In this document: in pieces, positions 37,618-45,660 of the stretch
How positions within the stretch are numbered: the stretch's first letter is position 1
Layout: every line of letters starts with the position of its first letter
NCBI RefSeq assembly: GCF_029024465.1
Contig: NZ_CP118950.1
Coordinates: 372,001 to 436,000, forward strand
Direction: 5' to 3'
Length of the DNA stretch: 64,000 nucleotides
From: Lactococcus garvieae subsp. garvieae
GTDB lineage: Bacteria; Bacillota; Bacilli; Lactobacillales; Streptococcaceae
Made by a program: the position numbers and the translations under genes
The notes under the pieces: model-generated
The model's database searches: none
The model's input: only the letters and a program-made list of their open reading frames with translations
Told to the model about the DNA's origin: nothing

Positions 37618-37645
37618 GCAATTAGTTTAAAGAGGAGCTATTCAC

Positions 37646-38083
37646 ATGTACACTATTGGTGAAGTGTCAAAAATGTTTAATATTCCAATATCTACATTGA
37701 GATATTATGATAAAGAGGGATTATTTCCAAAGATTGAAAGGAAATCTGGGATTCGTCAATTCTCTGAAGAAGAAATTGAAGCAATCAGAGTTTTTGATTG
37801 TTTGAAAAAATCAGGATTGAAAATCAAGGACATTAAGCATTTTATCGAGTGGACACAAGTCGGCAATGAAACACTACAGGTCAGAAAAGAACTTTTTGAC
37901 AAGCAGAAAATTCAAATTCAAAGTGAAATTGAAAATCTCAAAAAAACACTAGATATGATTAACTATAAATGTTGGTATTATAACGAGGCCTTAAAGGCAG
38001 GCGATGAAAGCTCTGTAATTACTAAAATTCCTAATGATTTACCACAGGATATCAAGGAGAGTTATTTTAATTCTCACTCATAA
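37646..38083 (+). CDS. MerR-family transcriptional regulator
   Basis: A 145-residue MerR protein. The N-terminal winged helix MYTIGEVSKMFNIPISTLRYYDKEGLFP is typical, followed by a long dimerisation helix (about residues 80-110). It lacks the conserved metal-binding cysteines, having only two scattered Cys (about 52 and 110), and resembles the AdhR/NmlR-type group responding to aldehydes or thiol stress. GAGGAG precedes the ATG. It probably controls the convergent cluster 38126-40522 through the 19-bp-spacer promoter at 40567-40597; that link is inferred from location and promoter type. Confidence 0.9.
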   Translation: MYTIGEVSKMFNIPISTLRYYDKEGLFPKIERKSGIRQFSEEEIEAIRVFDCLKKSGLKIKDIKHFIEWTQVGNETLQVRKELFDKQKIQIQSEIENLKKTLDMINYKCWYYNEALKAGDESSVITKIPNDLPQDIKESYFNSHS

Positions 38084-38085
38084 AA

Positions 38086-38125
38086 TGAAAACTCGAAAGA
38101 AAAATTTTTCTCTCGAGTTTTTTAT
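38086..38125. terminator. bidirectional terminator between merR and the acetyltransferase gene
   Basis: AAAACTCGA...TCGAGTTTT with an inner AGAAAAATTTTTCT palindrome, flanked by A and T runs, so it can serve both converging genes. Confidence 0.88.
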
Positions 38126-38689
38126 TTAAATTTTCTTTATTAGTTTAGCAGGGACACCACCAACAATAGAATTAGCGGGTACATCTTTTGTTACTACTGC
38201 TCCTGCAGCAATAACGGAGTTTTCTCCCACGGTCACTCCTTGAAGGACAGTTGCGTTAGAACCAATCCAAACATTTTTCCCAATATGAATGGGAGCAGGT
38301 ATCAAATTCTGACGTCTACTTGGCTCCAGGTCATGATTTAATGTCGCAAGAACAACATTATGACCAATGAGAGCTCCTTCATCTATCCATACTCCACCAG
38401 TATCCTGAATTCTTACACCAGCATTTATGAATACATTTTTACTTATGTGTAAGTTCATTCCAAAATCAGAAGAAAAAGGAGGGAAAATACTTACGGATTG
38501 ATCTATTTCTTGCCCTGTAAGTTCTGAAAGCAAAGAAACAAGTTCATTTTGTTCGTGGTATTTACTATTAATTTCTGCACAAATACGTTGAGCTTTGGCA
38601 GAAATTTTAGACATATAAGTGAATATCTCGGTCCCAGATTCAAGCGTTTTTCCAGCCTGTATGTGTTCTAAGAAAGTTATATAATCCAT
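38126..38689 (-). CDS. sugar O-acetyltransferase (maltose/galactoside acetyltransferase family)
   Basis: A 187-residue left-handed beta-helix acetyltransferase with hexapeptide repeats ([48 protein letters not shown]). The catalytic-type His is in TLNHDLEP, and the C-terminal [12 protein letters not shown] is characteristic. Acceptor unknown. Last gene of the reverse-strand cluster hydrolase-SDR-acetyltransferase; only 19 bases separate it from the SDR gene. Similar clusters with a MerR gene move between lactic acid bacteria. Confidence 0.9.
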   Translation of the reverse strand: MDYITFLEHIQAGKTLESGTEIFTYMSKISAKAQRICAEINSKYHEQNELVSLLSELTGQEIDQSVSIFPPFSSDFGMNLHISKNVFINAGVRIQDTGGVWIDEGALIGHNVVLATLNHDLEPSRRQNLIPAPIHIGKNVWIGSNATVLQGVTVGENSVIAAGAVVTKDVPANSIVGGVPAKLIKKI

Positions 38690-38708
38690 ATCTTGTCCTC
38701 ACTCCCCT

Positions 38709-39452
38709 CTATACACTTTGTTTAGCTGGACGAATTAGTACTTCAGATACGGTTACATGCTTTGGTTGATTAATAGCATAAAGTACAGCATTCGCAACAT
38801 CAATAGGCAAGAGGGTCATTCCACTGTCAGTAGAACCATTAAATAAATCAGTCAACCCTTTTTCAATCTCGCTGTTGCCCACAGTACTAATAAGCTCGGT
38901 TGACACGGCACCTGGACTGACAATAGTTGAACGAATTCCAGATTCTCTTTCCTCTTGTCTTAAGCCTTCCATGATTGCTCTCACCATAAATTTAGTTCCA
39001 TTATAGACAGCTGATGCCGGATAAACAACGTGACCAGCTACTGAATCCGTTGAAATGATTAACCCATCTTTTTGACTACGCATTATTGGTAAGACAGCAG
39101 TTATTCCGTTAAGAACCCCCGTGACATTGATATCAATCATTTCTTGATAGCTTTTTAAATTTCCTTCACGAAGAAATCCTTGTGGCATAATCCCAGCATT
39201 ATTATATAGTACATCTATATGTCCATGAATTTCTAATGCATAATCAATAAGGGATTTTACCTCATCAAATTTCGTTACGTCTGTTTTTTTGTAAGATACA
39301 TTTTCACCTAATTTATAAGCAAGTTCTTTCAATCGTTCTTCTCGTCTTGCTCCCAAAACAACTTTTGCCCCTTGTTTAACGAGTAGTTTAGCCGTTGCTT
39401 CACCTATACCTGAAGAAGCACCTGTAATAATAACAACTTTATCTTTTATCAT
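38709..39452 (-). CDS. short-chain dehydrogenase/reductase
   Basis: A 247-residue classical SDR: cofactor motif TGASSGIG (residues 10-17), NNAG, catalytic Ser in STDSVAG and Tyr-x3-Lys in VYNGTKF. The end VSEVLIRPAKQSV is common in lactobacillal oxidoreductases of the YdfG/clavaldehyde type. Substrate unknown. Lies 95 bases downstream of the hydrolase gene in the same orientation, so part of the MerR-controlled unit. GGAGG precedes the ATG. Confidence 0.92.
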   Translation of the reverse strand: MIKDKVVIITGASSGIGEATAKLLVKQGAKVVLGARREERLKELAYKLGENVSYKKTDVTKFDEVKSLIDYALEIHGHIDVLYNNAGIMPQGFLREGNLKSYQEMIDINVTGVLNGITAVLPIMRSQKDGLIISTDSVAGHVVYPASAVYNGTKFMVRAIMEGLRQEERESGIRSTIVSPGAVSTELISTVGNSEIEKGLTDLFNGSTDSGMTLLPIDVANAVLYAINQPKHVTVSEVLIRPAKQSV

Positions 39453-39547
39453 CTCTATTTTCCTCCCATTGTTTGTTTATCAAATATTATCTCTTCTCCA
39501 GTTTATTAGAAGCTATTTATTCCAATAAACATTGGCTTACGTCATAA

Positions 39548-40522
39548 TTATACCTCTAAATATGTATTAAAGAAATTTTCCAATTCATCAAATGGAATAA
39601 TGTCTTTTTGGTCATATAAATCTGTATGAGAAGCATCAGGGATAATCATAAGTTTTTTATTATCTCCTTTTAGAGTTTTAAAAGCATCTTCACCAAAGTA
39701 GCGTGAATGAGCATTTTCACCATGTATGACTAAAACAGCATTCCGTATTTCACTGCTATAAGCTAAAAGTTTACCATTCATATATGACAGAGAAGAGGTG
39801 ATAGCCCAACCTTTATTAGAGTTAACTGAACGCTTATGATATCCTCTTTCTGTCTTATAGTAATCATGATAAGCTTTTACAAAATTAACCACATCTTCAG
39901 GCAATGGATCAACAACCCCACCAGCTCTTTCATAAGTATGTGATTGGAAATCTATATTTCTTTGAGCGTTTAAATTCTCTTTTAATTCATAACGCTGGTC
40001 TTCATCTACTGAATCAAAGTAACCTTTTGCGGCAATTCTTGTCATATCATACATAGTTGATACCACAGTAGCCTTAATTCTTGTATCGATAGCAGCAGCA
40101 TTTAGCGCTAGTCCTCCCCAGCCACAAATACCTATGATTCCAATCTTATTTGAGTCAACTTTTTCATGATTCCATAAAAAGTCCACTGCTGCTTGAAAAT
40201 CCTCAGTATTGATATCTGGTGAGGCAATATCCCTAACTTCTCCACCACTTTCACCAGTGAACGAGGGATCGAAGGCTAAAGTAAGAAATCCTCTTTCGGC
40301 CATCTCTTGAGCGTATAAACCAGAAGATTGTTCTTTAACTGCCCCAAATGGTCCACTTACTACAAGTGCTGGGAGCTTTTCTTTGATTATTTTTGGTTCA
40401 TATAAATCTGCAGCAATAACAATCCCAAAACGATTTTTAAAGGTCACTTTATTATGATTTACTTTATTGCTTTTTGGGAATACTTTGTCCCAATTTGAAG
40501 TTAGTTTTATTTCATTACTCAT
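39548..40522 (-). CDS. alpha/beta hydrolase, dienelactone-hydrolase/YcjY-like, with cysteine nucleophile
   Basis: A 324-residue alpha/beta hydrolase. The nucleophile elbow reads GICGWGG, so the usual Ser of GxSxG is replaced by Cys, as in dienelactone hydrolases. The acid and base are likely Asp in VIHGENAHSRYFGEDAF or nearby and His in IPDASHTDLYD. First gene after the MerR-type promoter (40567-40597), and therefore the direct regulated target. Substrate unknown. GGAGA precedes the ATG. Confidence 0.88.
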   Translation of the reverse strand: MSNEIKLTSNWDKVFPKSNKVNHNKVTFKNRFGIVIAADLYEPKIIKEKLPALVVSGPFGAVKEQSSGLYAQEMAERGFLTLAFDPSFTGESGGEVRDIASPDINTEDFQAAVDFLWNHEKVDSNKIGIIGICGWGGLALNAAAIDTRIKATVVSTMYDMTRIAAKGYFDSVDEDQRYELKENLNAQRNIDFQSHTYERAGGVVDPLPEDVVNFVKAYHDYYKTERGYHKRSVNSNKGWAITSSLSYMNGKLLAYSSEIRNAVLVIHGENAHSRYFGEDAFKTLKGDNKKLMIIPDASHTDLYDQKDIIPFDELENFFNTYLEV

Positions 40523-40566
40523 CTTTTCTCCTCTAATATACCTAAAGAATTTATATTTACACCTTC

Positions 40567-40597
40567 ATTGTAATACCTAAAGTTAACTTTAGGTCAA
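40567..40597 (-). promoter_or_regulatory. MerR-type promoter with 19-bp spacer and perfect palindromic operator
   Basis: On the reverse strand TTGACC (40597-40592) and TACAAT (40572-40567) are separated by exactly 19 bases. The palindrome ACCTAAAGTTAACTTTAGGT (40575-40594) fills the spacer. MerR regulators activate such over-long promoters by untwisting DNA. It drives the hydrolase-SDR-acetyltransferase genes. Confidence 0.9.
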
Positions 40598-40624
40598 GCA
40601 AGAAGATTATAGAGGGACAATATT

Positions 40625-40756
40625 TTATGGAGACCTTATCACATGATATTTAAAATTTAGCTTTTCTTGTGGTCTATCTTCATTGTACCAAGCAATATAG
40701 TCGTCAACCTGGTCACTCAGCTCATTTTCGTTCTCCACCTTTATAAATTTTAGCAG
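40625..40756 (-). pseudogene. IS3-family transposase (OrfB) C-terminal remnant
   Basis: On the reverse strand a stretch ending at TAA 40625-40627 encodes ELSDQVDDYIAWYNEDRPQ and then EKLNFKYHVIRSP. The IAWYNxxRPQxxLN pattern is the C-terminal end of IS3-family integrase-core transposases. The upstream two thirds of the gene and the catalytic residues are gone. It is not a copy of the intact element at 42331 (different sequence). It lies at the right border of the accessory region, next to rsmA. Confidence 0.75.
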
Positions 40757-40839
40757 AAGATATCCATAAAACCTTCTTGGTCTTTTAATGACCAAATATC
40801 TTGCCTCCTAATAGGAAAATATCGTGTGCTGAAATATGC

Positions 40840-40845
40840 TATAAT
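40840..40845 (+). promoter_or_regulatory. rsmA -10 box, predicted leaderless transcript
   Basis: TATAAT with extended TGC, six bases (AAAGCT) before the ATG. The 19-base block TGCTATAATAAAGCTATGA is identical at coaE (22955-22973). Confidence 0.6.
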
Positions 40846-40851
40846 AAAGCT

Positions 40852-41742
40852 ATGACAACTTCAAATATAGATCGCATCTCAAACGTCATTCGCACGCAGG
40901 ATATTCTTCGTCGGCATGACTTTAACTTTAAGAAAAAATTTGGTCAAAACTTTTTGACGGACCACAATATTTTGACAAAAATTACGGCGACTGCTGAACT
41001 TTCAGATCAAGTCAACGTGATTGAGATTGGACCAGGTATTGGTTCGCTCACGCAGTATTTACTTGAAGAGGCAGCAGAAGTAATGGCTTTTGAAATTGAC
41101 AAAACCTTGATTCCTATTCTGGAAGAAACTTTAGCACCTTATGATAACTTTCAACTCGTAAATGCTGATGTTTTAAAAGTCGATATGCGTGAGCACATCA
41201 AGAATTTCAAAAATCCTGACTTGCCCATAAAAGTCGTAGCCAACCTTCCTTATTACATTACAACACCTATCCTCATGCACTTGATTGAATCTAAGATTCC
41301 TTTTACCGAGTTTGTAGTGATGATGCAAAAAGAAGTTGCTGATCGTATTGCGGCAAAACCAAGCACAAAGGCTTATGGCTCACTTTCGATAGCGGTGCAA
41401 TATTACATGGAAGCCCAAGTTGCCTTCACTGTGCCACGCACAGTGTTTGTTCCAGCGCCCAATGTAGATTCTGCTATCTTGAAGATGACACGTCGTGAGC
41501 AACCCTTGGTTGCTGTGAAGGATGAAGATTTCTTCTTCAAGACAATGCACTCAACTTTTGTGCACCGCCGTAAAACCCTGATGAACAACTTACAATCTGC
41601 CTTTGGTAAGGACAAAAAACCACAAATAACTGAACTTTTGGCCCAGGCAGATATTTCGCCTACCATTCGTGCTGAAGCACTTTCAATACCCGAATTTGCA
41701 CGATTAGCTGATGCGCTACTTCCTCTCAAAGAAGGAGAATAA
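40852..41742 (+). CDS. rsmA: 16S rRNA (adenine(1518)-N(6)/adenine(1519)-N(6))-dimethyltransferase
   Basis: A 296-residue KsgA/RsmA methyltransferase modifying two adjacent adenines in 16S helix 45. [12 protein letters not shown], the SAM-binding [13 protein letters not shown] and the catalytic [12 protein letters not shown] are present. The frame is open 17 codons further upstream, but that part contains the promoter and IS-remnant border, so ATG 40852 ([10 protein letters not shown]) is chosen; no ribosome-binding site is seen. Normally next to rnmV; here 7 kb away with its own promoter. Confidence 0.94.
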   Translation: MTTSNIDRISNVIRTQDILRRHDFNFKKKFGQNFLTDHNILTKITATAELSDQVNVIEIGPGIGSLTQYLLEEAAEVMAFEIDKTLIPILEETLAPYDNFQLVNADVLKVDMREHIKNFKNPDLPIKVVANLPYYITTPILMHLIESKIPFTEFVVMMQKEVADRIAAKPSTKAYGSLSIAVQYYMEAQVAFTVPRTVFVPAPNVDSAILKMTRREQPLVAVKDEDFFFKTMHSTFVHRRKTLMNNLQSAFGKDKKPQITELLAQADISPTIRAEALSIPEFARLADALLPLKEGE

Positions 41743-42324
41743 ATGGATAAGCTGTCAAAAATTTTTCAAGCCATAAAAGAAGATCCGCAAAATGCTTTCT
41801 ATACTGCACAAGGTATTGATCCCCTCTACTCTGTACACCAAGAAGCAAAGATTCTTATCGTGGGCCAAGCTCCAGGAATACGGGCACAGGAGAGTCGTCT
41901 TTTTTGGAACGACCCTTCTGGGGATCGTCTTCGGGAATGGCTAGGGATTTCTTATGAAGAATTTTACAGCTCACCTCAGCTCGCCATCTTGCCTATGGAC
42001 TTTTATTTTCCAGGAAAAGGGAAATCTGGCGATTTACCGCCACGTAAAGGTTTTGCGGAAAAATGGCATCCTTTATTGATTAAAGAAATGCCTCAGCTGG
42101 AGCTTATTGTGCTCATTGGTTCCTACGCTATTCCTTACTACCTTAAGGTGCCGAAGAAAACGCGAATTACTGATGTTGTGCGTGATTTTGAGGAGTATCT
42201 ACCGAAATATTTTCCGCTTGTGCACCCTTCACCACGTAATAATATCTGGTTGCGCAAAAACCCATGGTTTGAAGCACAGGTCTTACCAGAGTTAAAAATA
42301 AGAGTAAAAAACCTCCTCGATTGA
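41743..42324 (+). CDS. uracil-DNA glycosylase family protein
   Basis: A 193-residue protein of the uracil-DNA glycosylase superfamily. ILIVGQAPGIRAQES (motif A position) and VHPSPRNNIW (motif B with His) fit the small single-domain family seen in lactobacilli and lactococci. The activity could be removal of uracil or other damaged bases, but is not proven; it is not the Ung family. It starts immediately after the rsmA stop with GGAG inside rsmA, so the two are cotranscribed. The IS element inserted seven bases after its end. Confidence 0.85.
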   Translation: MDKLSKIFQAIKEDPQNAFYTAQGIDPLYSVHQEAKILIVGQAPGIRAQESRLFWNDPSGDRLREWLGISYEEFYSSPQLAILPMDFYFPGKGKSGDLPPRKGFAEKWHPLLIKEMPQLELIVLIGSYAIPYYLKVPKKTRITDVVRDFEEYLPKYFPLVHPSPRNNIWLRKNPWFEAQVLPELKIRVKNLLD

Positions 42325-42355
42325 ATCTGATGTGCACCCCAAAAGTTGGACTTTT

Positions 42356-42381
42356 GAATGAGATAGAAATATCTCATTTTT
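42356..42381 (-). terminator. terminator-like hairpin inside the left end of the IS element
   Basis: AATGAGATA/TATCTCATT around GAAA. T runs follow on the forward strand, so it would mainly stop transcription entering the element from rsmA; on the reverse strand only a weak run follows orfB. Confidence 0.6.
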
Positions 42382-42387
42382 TGTTAT

Positions 42388-43113
42388 TTAATTTTGATAA
42401 GTAAGCCGAAATTGAGCAGGAGACATCCAGTTCAATTTCTTTTTGATTCGCTTAGTGTTGTAATAAGCAATCCAGTCAGTAATTTCCTCTCTTAATTCCT
42501 GATAAGAGTTGAAGACTCGACCATAATAAATTTCTTGTTTTAAAAGACCAAAGAAATTCTCCATGCCCGAATTATCATGGCAATTGCCCTTGCGACTCAT
42601 AGACTGGAAAACTTGATGCTCCTTGAGCGTATAGACATATTTTGGCATCTGATATGCCCAACCTTGATCAGAGTGAAAGGTACGACGATAAGTACAATCA
42701 GATGTCACTTCTAATGCTTGAGAAAGTGAAATTCCTATCGCTTGGTATGTGGGCTGTTTAGAGATTTCAAAGCTCACAATTTCGTTGTTAAACAAATCCA
42801 GAAAAGGATTGAGATAAGCCTTTTTCTGAATACCATTCTCGTAATACTTAAATTCGGTTGTGTCAGTCGTGATTTTTTGATGTGGAATAGGGGTAGAAAA
42901 ATGTCTGTTTAGCCTATTCTCCGCAATCTTGCCCACTTTCCCCTTGTAAGAATTGTACTTGCTAGATTTACGCCAAAACGAAGTCACACGTAGTCCCAGC
43001 TTTTTCATTAAGCGTTGTACTTTCTTGTGGTTGACATCAAAACCTTTAGATTTAAGCAGCTGCACCATTGGACGGTAACCTGCATTCTTATGCTCTTTCC
43101 GAATCTCTAGCAT
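42388..43113 (-). CDS. IS3-family transposase OrfB (integrase core)
   Basis: A 241-residue catalytic part as counted from the first ATG. The DDE residues are Asp in ITTDTTEFKY, Asp in FHSDQGW and Glu in GMENFFGLLK; the C-terminal IAYYNTKRIKKKLNWMSPAQFR is typical. The frame stays open upstream to about 43300, overlapping orfA in the -1 frame, so the real product is probably an OrfAB fusion made by frameshifting at TTTAAAA (43305-43299). Confidence 0.93.
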   Translation of the reverse strand: MLEIRKEHKNAGYRPMVQLLKSKGFDVNHKKVQRLMKKLGLRVTSFWRKSSKYNSYKGKVGKIAENRLNRHFSTPIPHQKITTDTTEFKYYENGIQKKAYLNPFLDLFNNEIVSFEISKQPTYQAIGISLSQALEVTSDCTYRRTFHSDQGWAYQMPKYVYTLKEHQVFQSMSRKGNCHDNSGMENFFGLLKQEIYYGRVFNSYQELREEITDWIAYYNTKRIKKKLNWMSPAQFRLTYQN

Positions 43114-43184
43114 GGCTTGTTCAACAGCTTCGTCTTTATTGGGACGTTCAAAGCGTTTGAGCCAATAGAAATAGGTACTCCGAG

Positions 43185-43784
43185 CTAATCCTGCAGATTT
43201 GAGGAGGAGTCGAAGGGGGAACTTGAATTCTCTTTGGAGGCTTTGAACAAGTCGAGTTTTTCCCGCATTTGTTGTTCCATTCGCAACCTCCTCAGCCCTT
43301 TTAAATATTCATTCTCAACACGTAGATAAAGTAATTCCTTTTGTGCTTCTGCGAGTTGTCGTTCAAGCTCTGACAACCCCTCTTTAGGTTTCTTTTCCTT
43401 TGATTGAGCCACTGTTCCCTCTTTTCTGGGTCTTCCGCGAGGACTAGATACAAAAGCAAATTCCCCCTTTTGTCGATAATCTCGTACCCAACGTGTAATC
43501 AAAGCAGGATTGTTCAGGCTTAGTTGGTTGGCAACTTCACGATAAGACGCTTCACTTGTTAAGTATAAGTTTACCGCATTGAGCTTAAAATTGGAATCAT
43601 AAGTTTTATTTTGACGTTTCCTTCTTAATCCCTCTGTACCAAATTCTTTATAAGCATTGACCCAATGACGAATTTGTTTTCTATCTTTCACATGGTATTT
43701 ATTAGTTAAGAACCGATAACCACCTACTCCTGAAAGATAATCATTCACAACTTTGAGCTTAAACTCAAAAGAGTATTTTGCCAT
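43185..43784 (-). CDS. IS3-family transposase OrfA (helix-turn-helix)
   Basis: A 199-residue protein with two IS150-type helix-turn-helix repeats: FEFKLKVVNDYL...RKQIRHWVNAY and FKLNAVNLYL...PALITRWVRDY. A leucine-zipper-like helix follows (LERQLAEAQKELLYLRVENEYL), used for dimerisation. A canonical slippery heptamer T-TTA-AAA lies in frame right after the zipper. AGGTC precedes the ATG. Confidence 0.93.
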   Translation of the reverse strand: MAKYSFEFKLKVVNDYLSGVGGYRFLTNKYHVKDRKQIRHWVNAYKEFGTEGLRRKRQNKTYDSNFKLNAVNLYLTSEASYREVANQLSLNNPALITRWVRDYRQKGEFAFVSSPRGRPRKEGTVAQSKEKKPKEGLSELERQLAEAQKELLYLRVENEYLKGLRRLRMEQQMREKLDLFKASKENSSSPFDSSSNLQD

Positions 43785-43895
43785 AAGAAAAGACCTCCAA
43801 ATGTTAGATGTTTAGTCTAACTTTTGGGGGTCATATCAATCCAGGGGGTTTAGTTTTGTTTAAGGAAGAGTTAATATAATGCATATAAATAAAAG

Positions 43896-43932
43896 AAAAC
43901 GCTCTCCAACGGTGAATAGGTGAGCGTTTATT
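43896..43932. terminator. bidirectional terminator downstream of the GNAT gene
   Basis: AAACGCTC/GAGCGTTT with a 20-base interior, flanked by A-rich and T-rich runs. Confidence 0.7.
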
Positions 43933-43937
43933 TTTTT

Positions 43938-44384
43938 TTATTTAATTCCCAAAGACATGGTGACATGCTCGATTCCAGCTTCTGTAAAGGTCTCGCCTTG
44001 AGCTTGAAAGCCGAATTTCTCATAGAGACCTTTGGCGCTGAGTTGTGCATGCAAGGTTAAAAGAGTGATCCCGGCTTGATTACAAAAATCAAGAAGACTT
44101 TGCAAGAGAACATTGGCATAGCCCTTGCCGCGCTCTTCTTTTAGAACGGCCATGCGTTGGACCACAGCGTGTTTCTTATCTTCGCTATCCACCAAAAGGC
44201 GAACAGTTGCTAAGGCTTTACCCTCTTCATAGCCTACAAAGTGAACGGAATGTGCTTCATCAATGGGACTACCGACTTCTAAATCAAAAGGGACACCTTG
44301 CTCCTTCACAAAAACAGTATTACGAATGCGTAGCGCGTCACAGTATATTTCCGACATAGTGTCACGGGTTTGCTTGATTTGCAT
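43938..44384 (-). CDS. GNAT family N-acetyltransferase (ElaA-like)
   Basis: A 148-residue acetyltransferase. The N-terminal LRIRNTVFVKEQGVPFDLE block, the acetyl-CoA loop RMAVLKEERGKGYANVLLQ and the end LYEKFGFQAQGETFTEAGIEH are characteristic of the ElaA/YjcF-type GNAT group. Substrate unknown. Single gene, divergent from the AI-2E-type transporter gene. GGAGG precedes the ATG. Confidence 0.9.
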   Translation of the reverse strand: MQIKQTRDTMSEIYCDALRIRNTVFVKEQGVPFDLEVGSPIDEAHSVHFVGYEEGKALATVRLLVDSEDKKHAVVQRMAVLKEERGKGYANVLLQSLLDFCNQAGITLLTLHAQLSAKGLYEKFGFQAQGETFTEAGIEHVTMSLGIK

Positions 44385-44493
44385 AAATTTCCTCCCGAAA
44401 TCTTGAATTTGCGTAAAAATCTTATTTCAATTATAATATAAATAGCTTTAAAAAAAAAGAAAGGGCTTCGTTTGCCCTTATTAGTAGGATATT

Positions 44494-45615
44494 ATGTTTA
44501 AAAACAGTAAATTATTTTTTTGGACAGTAGAAATTTTAGCAGCGACCCTGCTTATTTTTATGCTCATGCAACTGGAATTTCTCTTCCAACCGGTTAAAAC
44601 TCTTCTGGCCTTGCTCTTCATTCCCTTTATCATCGCGGGTTTCCTTTACTACATCTTCAAACCTGTGGTGACTTATATGGAAACGCGTTGGAAAGTTAAA
44701 CGTTTCTTTGCAATTTTGATTGTCTTGATTACTTTGCTTGGGCTTGTGGTTTGGAGTATTGCTTCCATCATTCCTAATGTCGTTTCGCAGTTAAGTAGCT
44801 TGATTGATGCCAGTACGAAAGCTTTCCCTGAGTTTCGTCATTGGCTGGAATCTTTACAAAATGACCCACGTTTTTCTCACATTTACCACCAGCTAGATAT
44901 TAATGGCATGATTAGCAATATCAATGTATCCTATACTGATATTCTCAACAATTTGCTTAAAAATTTGACGGACAGTGTTGGAAGTATCGTCAGTATCATT
45001 TCCTCTGTGGTTATGGTTGCTATCTTAGTTCCTATCCTACTTTACTATATGCTAAAAGATGGTGAAAAGTTGCTTCCTTCTTTGAAACGTACAATTTTTC
45101 GTGAGGACCCACTGGGGTTTGTTGAACTTCTTGAGAAGATGAACGCGACAATTTCTCGTTATATTTCGGGCGTTGCTTTGGACTCGCTTTTGGTCTTTAT
45201 CTTTGTCTTTGTAGGCTACATGTTGTTCGGCATTCCTTATGCCTTCTTGTTTGCCAGCTTTTCGGCTATTACCAACTTGATTCTTTATGCAGGACCCTAT
45301 ATCGGTGTATTACCGGTAATTTTCACCTTGGCCTTTACACAACCATGGACAGCCGTACTCGCTGTGGCTTATGTCTTAATCCTGCAACAGATTGATGGGA
45401 ATCTTGTTTATCCTAAAATCGTAGGAAATGCTGTGCGCGTTCACCCTGTGACAGTCATGGTTTTGATGTTGGTTTCAGGAAGTTTATATGGGATTCTAGG
45501 TATGATTATTGCCGTACCTGTTTACTCATTAGTTAAAGAAATTGTGAAGTTCCTTGCTGGCTTATGGCATAATCATCGTGAGCAAGAAAAGAAAAAAATA
45601 TTTCAAAACGATTAA
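44494..45615 (+). CDS. AI-2E family transporter (PerM/YtvI-like)
   Basis: A 373-residue membrane protein with about eight helices of the UPF0118/AI-2E family: N-terminal FIPFIIAGFLYYIFKPVVTY, middle LVPILLYYMLKDGEKLLPSL, and the conserved ILQQIDGNLVYPKIVGNAVRVHP. Despite the name, members include sodium/proton antiporters and uncharacterised exporters. A 6-bp hairpin AAGGGC/GCCCTT (44461-44479) lies 15 bases before the start. Weak AGGA ribosome-binding site. Confidence 0.9.
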   Translation: MFKNSKLFFWTVEILAATLLIFMLMQLEFLFQPVKTLLALLFIPFIIAGFLYYIFKPVVTYMETRWKVKRFFAILIVLITLLGLVVWSIASIIPNVVSQLSSLIDASTKAFPEFRHWLESLQNDPRFSHIYHQLDINGMISNINVSYTDILNNLLKNLTDSVGSIVSIISSVVMVAILVPILLYYMLKDGEKLLPSLKRTIFREDPLGFVELLEKMNATISRYISGVALDSLLVFIFVFVGYMLFGIPYAFLFASFSAITNLILYAGPYIGVLPVIFTLAFTQPWTAVLAVAYVLILQQIDGNLVYPKIVGNAVRVHPVTVMVLMLVSGSLYGILGMIIAVPVYSLVKEIVKFLAGLWHNHREQEKKKIFQND

Positions 45616-45660
45616 ACTATGATATAATAGTTTTCATATTACTAAAAAATAGGAGTAAAA

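Larger units (their letters stand above)
42331..43835 (-). mobile_element. IS3-family (IS150-like) insertion sequence, apparently intact
   Basis: About 1505 bp bounded by imperfect inverted repeats of 22 bases; both contain CCCCAAAAGTT followed by GACT. It carries two overlapping reverse-strand frames, orfA and orfB, with a complete DDE triad. A hairpin with T run (42356-42381) lies inside the left end. No clear target duplication was found, so the exact ends may be off by a few bases. It sits between the glycosylase-like gene and the GNAT gene and breaks neither. Confidence 0.9.

Noticed and set aside
42327-43839. Target-site duplication of the IS3-family element
   Set aside because: The bases next to the inferred ends (CTGA and TCAA) do not match, so no duplication is claimed.
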